Positions 7,341-9,853 of a DNA stretch of 9,853 bases are shown here, in pieces; positions within the stretch are counted from its first letter, which is position 1; every line of letters starts with the position of its first letter. The position numbers and the translations under genes were made by a program. The notes beneath the pieces are model-generated. The model saw nothing but the letters and a program-made list of their open reading frames with translations. It did not search any database and was not told the DNA's origin. Origin of the DNA: an uncultured Collinsella sp. (GTDB lineage: Bacteria > Actinomycetota > Coriobacteriia > Coriobacteriales > Coriobacteriaceae); contig URKH01000073.1 in NCBI GenBank assembly GCA_900548255.1, positions 1-9,853 of the forward strand, given 5' to 3'.

Positions 7341-8183
7341 ATGTCCGCCCGTAAAGCTCGCACGGAGGCGGCTGCCGCTGGCGCCGCCCCCGTTGACTCT
7401 GAGGAGAAGGACGTGAAGATTCCCGTAGAGGCCGTCGACGATACCGAGGTCAACGAGGCCCCGGCCGCCGAGGCTGCCGAGAACCAGGTAGAGGATTCCA
7501 ACAAGGAGGCGACGATGACCGAGGACGAGATGGTGGAAGCCGCTATCCGTGCCGGTGAGGAAGCCGCCGACAACGACTTTAAGCTCAAGTTCGAGCAGGC
7601 TCAGAAGGAGCTTGCCGACGTGCGCAGTGAGCTCGATGCTGCGGCAGAGGCCCAGAAGGCCGCCGAGGACAAGGCGAAGGACGCCACCGAGCGCACCGCT
7701 CGTCTGCAGGCCGACTGGGAGAACTTCCGTCGCCGCACCGCCAACGAGCGCATCGCCGAGCGCGAGCGCGCGACCGAGAAGCTTGTCACCGCGCTGCTGC
7801 CGGTGATCGACGATATCGAGCGCGCGATCGACCATGCCCGCAGCCAAGAGCTTTCCGACGACTTTAAGCAGTTCGTCGATGGCGTTGACGCGGTTCATGC
7901 CAAGCTGCTCGACGTGTTTGCGCACGAGGGCGTTGAGCCCATCGACCCCAAGGGCGAGGCGTTCGATCCGCTCGAGCACCAGGCTGTGGGTCGCGTCGAG
8001 GACGCATCGCAGTACGACGAGACCGTCAACGACGTGTACCAGAAGGGCTACCGCATGGCGGATCGTATTTTGCGTTCCGCGATGGTGACGGTGACCTACG
8101 GTGGCGAGAAGCGCCCCGCACCGGAGCCCGAAGCGGCGCCCGAGGATGCTGCGGCCGATACGGCCGAGAGCACCGAGGAGTAA
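7341..8183 (+). CDS. grpE: Nucleotide exchange factor GrpE (start uncertain: 7341 or 7515)
   Basis: GrpE releases ADP from DnaK and so resets the chaperone cycle. From 7341 the protein has 280 residues. Residues 1-58 are a low-complexity Ala/Glu-rich tail. About 70-140 is the long dimerising coiled coil (KFEQAQKELADVRSELDAA, then RLQADWENFRRRT). About 150-250 is the helical and beta-wing part, with VLPVIDDIERA-like LLPVIDDIERAIDHA, EGVEPIDPKGEAFDP and GYRMADRILRSAMVTV. The ATG at 7341 is only 2 bases after the dnaK stop and has a weak GAGG 10 bases upstream, which fits translational coupling. An in-frame ATG at 7515 (Met59) has AAGGAGG 5 bases upstream and would give 222 residues, close to usual GrpE length. 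I give the longer frame because it is open and adjacent to dnaK. Confidence 0.93.
   Translation: MSARKARTEAAAAGAAPVDSEEKDVKIPVEAVDDTEVNEAPAAEAAENQVEDSNKEATMTEDEMVEAAIRAGEEAADNDFKLKFEQAQKELADVRSELDAAAEAQKAAEDKAKDATERTARLQADWENFRRRTANERIAERERATEKLVTALLPVIDDIERAIDHARSQELSDDFKQFVDGVDAVHAKLLDVFAHEGVEPIDPKGEAFDPLEHQAVGRVEDASQYDETVNDVYQKGYRMADRILRSAMVTVTYGGEKRPAPEPEAAPEDAAADTAESTEE
7503..7517 (+). promoter_or_regulatory. Strong internal ribosome-binding site and in-frame start inside grpE
   Basis: AAGGAGG (7503-7509) lies 5 bases before the ATG at 7515-7517, which is in frame with grpE and begins MTEDEMVEAAIRAG. This is the best Shine-Dalgarno match seen near any start in the window, much better than that of the ATG at 7341. 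It either marks the true grpE start or produces a second, shorter GrpE. By chance, GAG/AAG codons in an acidic-basic tail can also create such a motif. Confidence 0.55.
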
Positions 8184-8188
8184 TTGAG

Positions 8189-8219
8189 AAGGGCCCCGGG
8201 GCAACACCCGGGGCCCTTT
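8189..8219 (+). terminator. Terminator-like hairpin between grpE and dnaJ
   Basis: AAGGGCCCCGGG (8189-8200) pairs perfectly with CCCGGGGCCCTT (8207-8218) around the loop GCAACA, 5 bases after the grpE stop. Only TTT follows before C, so termination is probably partial. It would let part of the transcription continue into dnaJ and hspR, lowering their level relative to dnaK and grpE, or it may stabilise a processed dnaK-grpE transcript. Confidence 0.65.
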
Positions 8220-8247
8220 CTGACCTAGTGCCATATGAAAGCATGAG

Positions 8248-8268
8248 CCGCCGTCCGCTGGACGGCGG
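8248..8268 (+). other. Perfect hairpin in the dnaJ leader
   Basis: CCGCCGTCC (8248-8256) and GGACGGCGG (8260-8268) form a nine-base perfect stem with the loop GCT, ending 6 bases before the AGGAGAGGAG ribosome-binding region of dnaJ. It is the second stable hairpin in the 107-base grpE-dnaJ gap. There is no U-tract. It may act as a 5' stabiliser after processing or modulate access to the dnaJ start. Confidence 0.55.
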
Positions 8269-8290
8269 ATGAAACAGGAGAGGAGCTACG

Positions 8291-9256
8291 ATGGCTGCAG
8301 GCAAAACCTTCTATGACATCCTGGGCGTATCCAAGAGCGCCTCCGACAAAGAGATCAAGAGCGCGTTTCGCAAGCTCGCGCAAAAATATCACCCCGATGC
8401 CGGCGGCGACGAGGCCAAGTTTAAGGAGATCAGCGAGGCCTACGAGACGCTTTCGGACGAGAAAAAGCGCAAAGAGTACGACCAGATGCTCATGTTTGGC
8501 GGCATGCCGGGCGCGGGCGGCGCGTATGGCGGTGGCTACGGCGCCGGTGCCGGCGCGAGCGGCTGGGGCGATATCTTCGACAGCATCTTTAGCGGCAACG
8601 GCGCCTGGGGCAGCGATTGGGGCTCGGGCTTTGCCGGGGCCGCGGGCGCTGCCGGTGCGGGCGCGGGCCGCAGCCGTGCTCGCAAGGGCGGCGACCTGTC
8701 GCTGACCGTCGATGTGACGGCCGAGGACGCGTTTCGCGGTGTGACGCACAAGGTCACCTACCGCATTCCCTCGACGGGCGAACAGCAGACCATTACGGTC
8801 TCGGTGCCCGCGGGCGCGGTCGACGGCGGCAAGCTGCGCTACAAACGTCGCGGCGAGTATGGCGTTGCCGGTGGCGAGCGCGGCGACCTGGTCGTGACCA
8901 CACATGTGGAGGAGCACCCGCTGTTTAAGCGCAAAGGCGCCGACGTGACCATGGAGGTACCGGTCTCGGTCTACGAGGCGGCGCTCGGCTGCACGGTGGA
9001 CGTGCCCACGCCCGGCGGTGCGACGGTTCGTTTGAAAGTGCCTGCGGGCACCCAGACGGGCAAGAAGTTCCGCTTTAAAGAGATGGGCGCGCCCGACGTT
9101 AAGCACCGTGGCCGTACGGGCGCGCTGCTCGTCGAGATCAAGGTGCAGGTTCCCACGAACCTGTCCGATGACGAGCGCGATGCCATGACCAAGCTGCGCG
9201 AGGCCGACACGCGCGACTATCGCGAGAAGGTCAATCGTTACAAGGCGACGTACTAG
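8291..9256 (+). CDS. dnaJ: DnaJ-family co-chaperone, type II (no zinc finger)
   Basis: A J protein that delivers substrates to DnaK and stimulates its ATPase. The J domain is residues 5-70 (FYDILGVSKSASDKEIK, with the catalytic HPD at 34-36 and an unusual AGGDEAK after it). A Gly/Ala-rich linker runs from about 75 to 130. Two beta-sandwich C-terminal domains then begin near GGDLSLTVDVTAEDAFRGV (about 133) and contain VPAGAVDGGKLRYKRRG and VPTPGGATVRLKVPAG. The four CxxCxGxG repeats of type I DnaJ are completely absent, and at 321 residues the protein has the size of CbpA-like proteins. The start at 8291 follows AGGAGAGGAG with good spacing. Its place between grpE and hspR makes it the partner of this DnaK. 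A zinc-finger DnaJ may be encoded elsewhere. The symbol reflects operon position; cbpA or dnaJ2 would also be reasonable. Confidence 0.92.
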   Translation: MAAGKTFYDILGVSKSASDKEIKSAFRKLAQKYHPDAGGDEAKFKEISEAYETLSDEKKRKEYDQMLMFGGMPGAGGAYGGGYGAGAGASGWGDIFDSIFSGNGAWGSDWGSGFAGAAGAAGAGAGRSRARKGGDLSLTVDVTAEDAFRGVTHKVTYRIPSTGEQQTITVSVPAGAVDGGKLRYKRRGEYGVAGGERGDLVVTTHVEEHPLFKRKGADVTMEVPVSVYEAALGCTVDVPTPGGATVRLKVPAGTQTGKKFRFKEMGAPDVKHRGRTGALLVEIKVQVPTNLSDDERDAMTKLREADTRDYREKVNRYKATY

Positions 9257-9328
9257 GGCGGTCGCGGCGCACGCCCACGCCCGCGGGCTTATGATGGACG
9301 ATAACGAGACGGAAAGGGGTCAGGTAGC

Positions 9329-9745
9329 ATGGCCGAGGACAATAGGAACAAACCGCTGTACATGATCAGCGTGGCAGCCGAGCTGACCGGCATGCATCCG
9401 CAGACTCTGCGCGTCTACGAGTCCAAGGGCCTGGTGAATCCCCAGCGCTCGGGCGGCAACACGCGTCTGTATTCGCGTGCCGATATCGAGCGCCTGGAGC
9501 TCATCAACCAGCTGACCGATGAGGGCATCAACCTTGCCGGCGTGGTGCGCATTCTCGATATGAAGGAGCGTGCCGAGGAGCGCGAGCGCGAGAACGAGAA
9601 GCTCCGCGCCCGCGTTCGCCAGCTCGAGGACGAGCTACACGAGTACAAGATGCAGAAGAAGATCACCGCCCTGGCTCCGCGCGACGGCTCGGTTAACCCC
9701 GAACAGGTCATGCGCAAGCTACTGGGCGCCGGCGGGGATCTGTAG
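9329..9745 (+). CDS. hspR: Heat shock repressor HspR, MerR family
   Basis: A cytoplasmic repressor of chaperone genes, last in the operon it should control. Residues 10-78 form the MerR-type winged helix: MISVAAELTGMHPQTLRVYE, then KGLVNPQRSGGNTRLYSRAD with the typical wing (GGNTRLYS), and LINQLTDEGINLAGVVRIL. Residues about 79-115 form a charged coiled coil (ERAEERERENEKLRARVRQ) for dimerisation. There is no cysteine or metal site, unlike metal-sensing MerR proteins. The length of 138 residues is normal for HspR. In actinobacteria HspR binds HAIR operators and needs DnaK as corepressor, so free DnaK reports folding stress. The start at 9329 has GGAAAGGGG at 9311-9319 with 9 bases of spacing. 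The 72-base gap from dnaJ contains a TATGAT (9290-9295) with no matching -35. Confidence 0.93.
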   Translation: MAEDNRNKPLYMISVAAELTGMHPQTLRVYESKGLVNPQRSGGNTRLYSRADIERLELINQLTDEGINLAGVVRILDMKERAEERERENEKLRARVRQLEDELHEYKMQKKITALAPRDGSVNPEQVMRKLLGAGGDL

Positions 9746-9773
9746 GTTACGCCGTTCTGCCGAACGGCGTAAC
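9746..9773. other. Perfect hairpin directly after hspR
   Basis: GTTACGCCGTTC (9746-9757) pairs exactly with GAACGGCGTAAC (9762-9773) around TGCC, starting at the base after the hspR stop. GGCTCG follows instead of a U-tract, so on its own it is not a standard intrinsic terminator. It could block 3' exonucleases and fix the end of the operon transcript. Confidence 0.6.
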
Positions 9774-9818
9774 GGCTCGACGCTGCGCGCCGCCCAGGGC
9801 GACAATTTGTCATTCAAA

Positions 9819-9853
9819 AGGCAAGGCATGACCAGAAGGTCTATGCCTTGCCT
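9819..9853. terminator. Probable terminator hairpin, cut by the window end
   Basis: AGGCAAGGCAT (9819-9829) and ATGCCTTGCCT (9843-9853) are exact complements, and GACC/GGTC extends the stem inward to an AGAA loop with one bulged T at 9842. AAA precedes the left arm (9816-9818), matching the A-tract/T-tract form of a bidirectional terminator. The expected T-tract would begin at the first base beyond the window, so this cannot be confirmed here. Confidence 0.6.

Noticed and set aside
8231..8240. A separate promoter for dnaJ in the grpE-dnaJ gap
   Set aside because: CATATG-like sequence is present but no -35 hexamer lies at a suitable distance, and the gap is mostly hairpin sequence.
8243..8272. 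A nine-codon leader-peptide-like frame (MSRRPLDGG) overlapping the dnaJ leader hairpin
   Set aside because: No Shine-Dalgarno sequence precedes it, and the coding pattern follows from the perfect stem. Too short to support.

Overview
The window looks like chromosome from a GC-rich anaerobic actinobacterium of the class Coriobacteriia, most likely Collinsella or a close relative. This is an inference from gene content: an NAD biosynthesis operon carrying its own NiaR-type repressor, a dnaK-grpE-dnaJ-hspR operon ending in a MerR-family HspR (the actinobacterial arrangement), strong codon bias to G/C, and a small clostridial-type 2[4Fe-4S] ferredoxin. No taxonomic marker such as rRNA is present.

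Positions 1-757 hold no convincing complete gene. At the left edge, on the minus strand, is the N-terminal part of an IS3-type OrfA transposase with no recognisable start codon. It is followed by an orphan plus-strand intrinsic terminator (289-324), a roughly 209-base element bounded by near-perfect 36-base inverted repeats (343-551), a second imperfect inverted repeat (585-653), and a perfect nested palindrome (673-716) that overlaps the nadA promoter.

Positions 758-4625 are nadA, nadB, nadC and niaR on the plus strand. NadB oxidises aspartate to iminoaspartate, NadA condenses this with dihydroxyacetone phosphate to quinolinate, and NadC converts quinolinate to nicotinate mononucleotide. NiaR (HTH_11 plus 3H domain) is the expected niacin-sensing repressor, and the palindrome before nadA is its likely operator. 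A REP-like hairpin lies between nadA and nadB. A strong bidirectional terminator (4635-4673) separates the operon from the convergent ferredoxin gene (4717-4902, minus).

Positions 4992-5445 form a long intergenic region with competing inverted repeats, a nested dyad containing CTCAA/TTGAG half-sites, and the dnaK leader. Positions 5446-9745 are dnaK, grpE, dnaJ and hspR. DnaJ is a type II J protein without the zinc finger. GrpE has an in-frame internal ATG behind a near-ideal Shine-Dalgarno sequence, so its start is uncertain. A terminator-like hairpin plus a second hairpin sit between grpE and dnaJ and could lower dnaJ-hspR expression. The window ends in two hairpins after hspR.

Overall this is a conserved core region with mobile-element debris at the left end. 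I found no evidence of a wholly new multigene system. The points most worth following up are regulatory: the nadA operator architecture, the two GrpE starts, the lack of a canonical HAIR site before dnaK, and the repeat elements.
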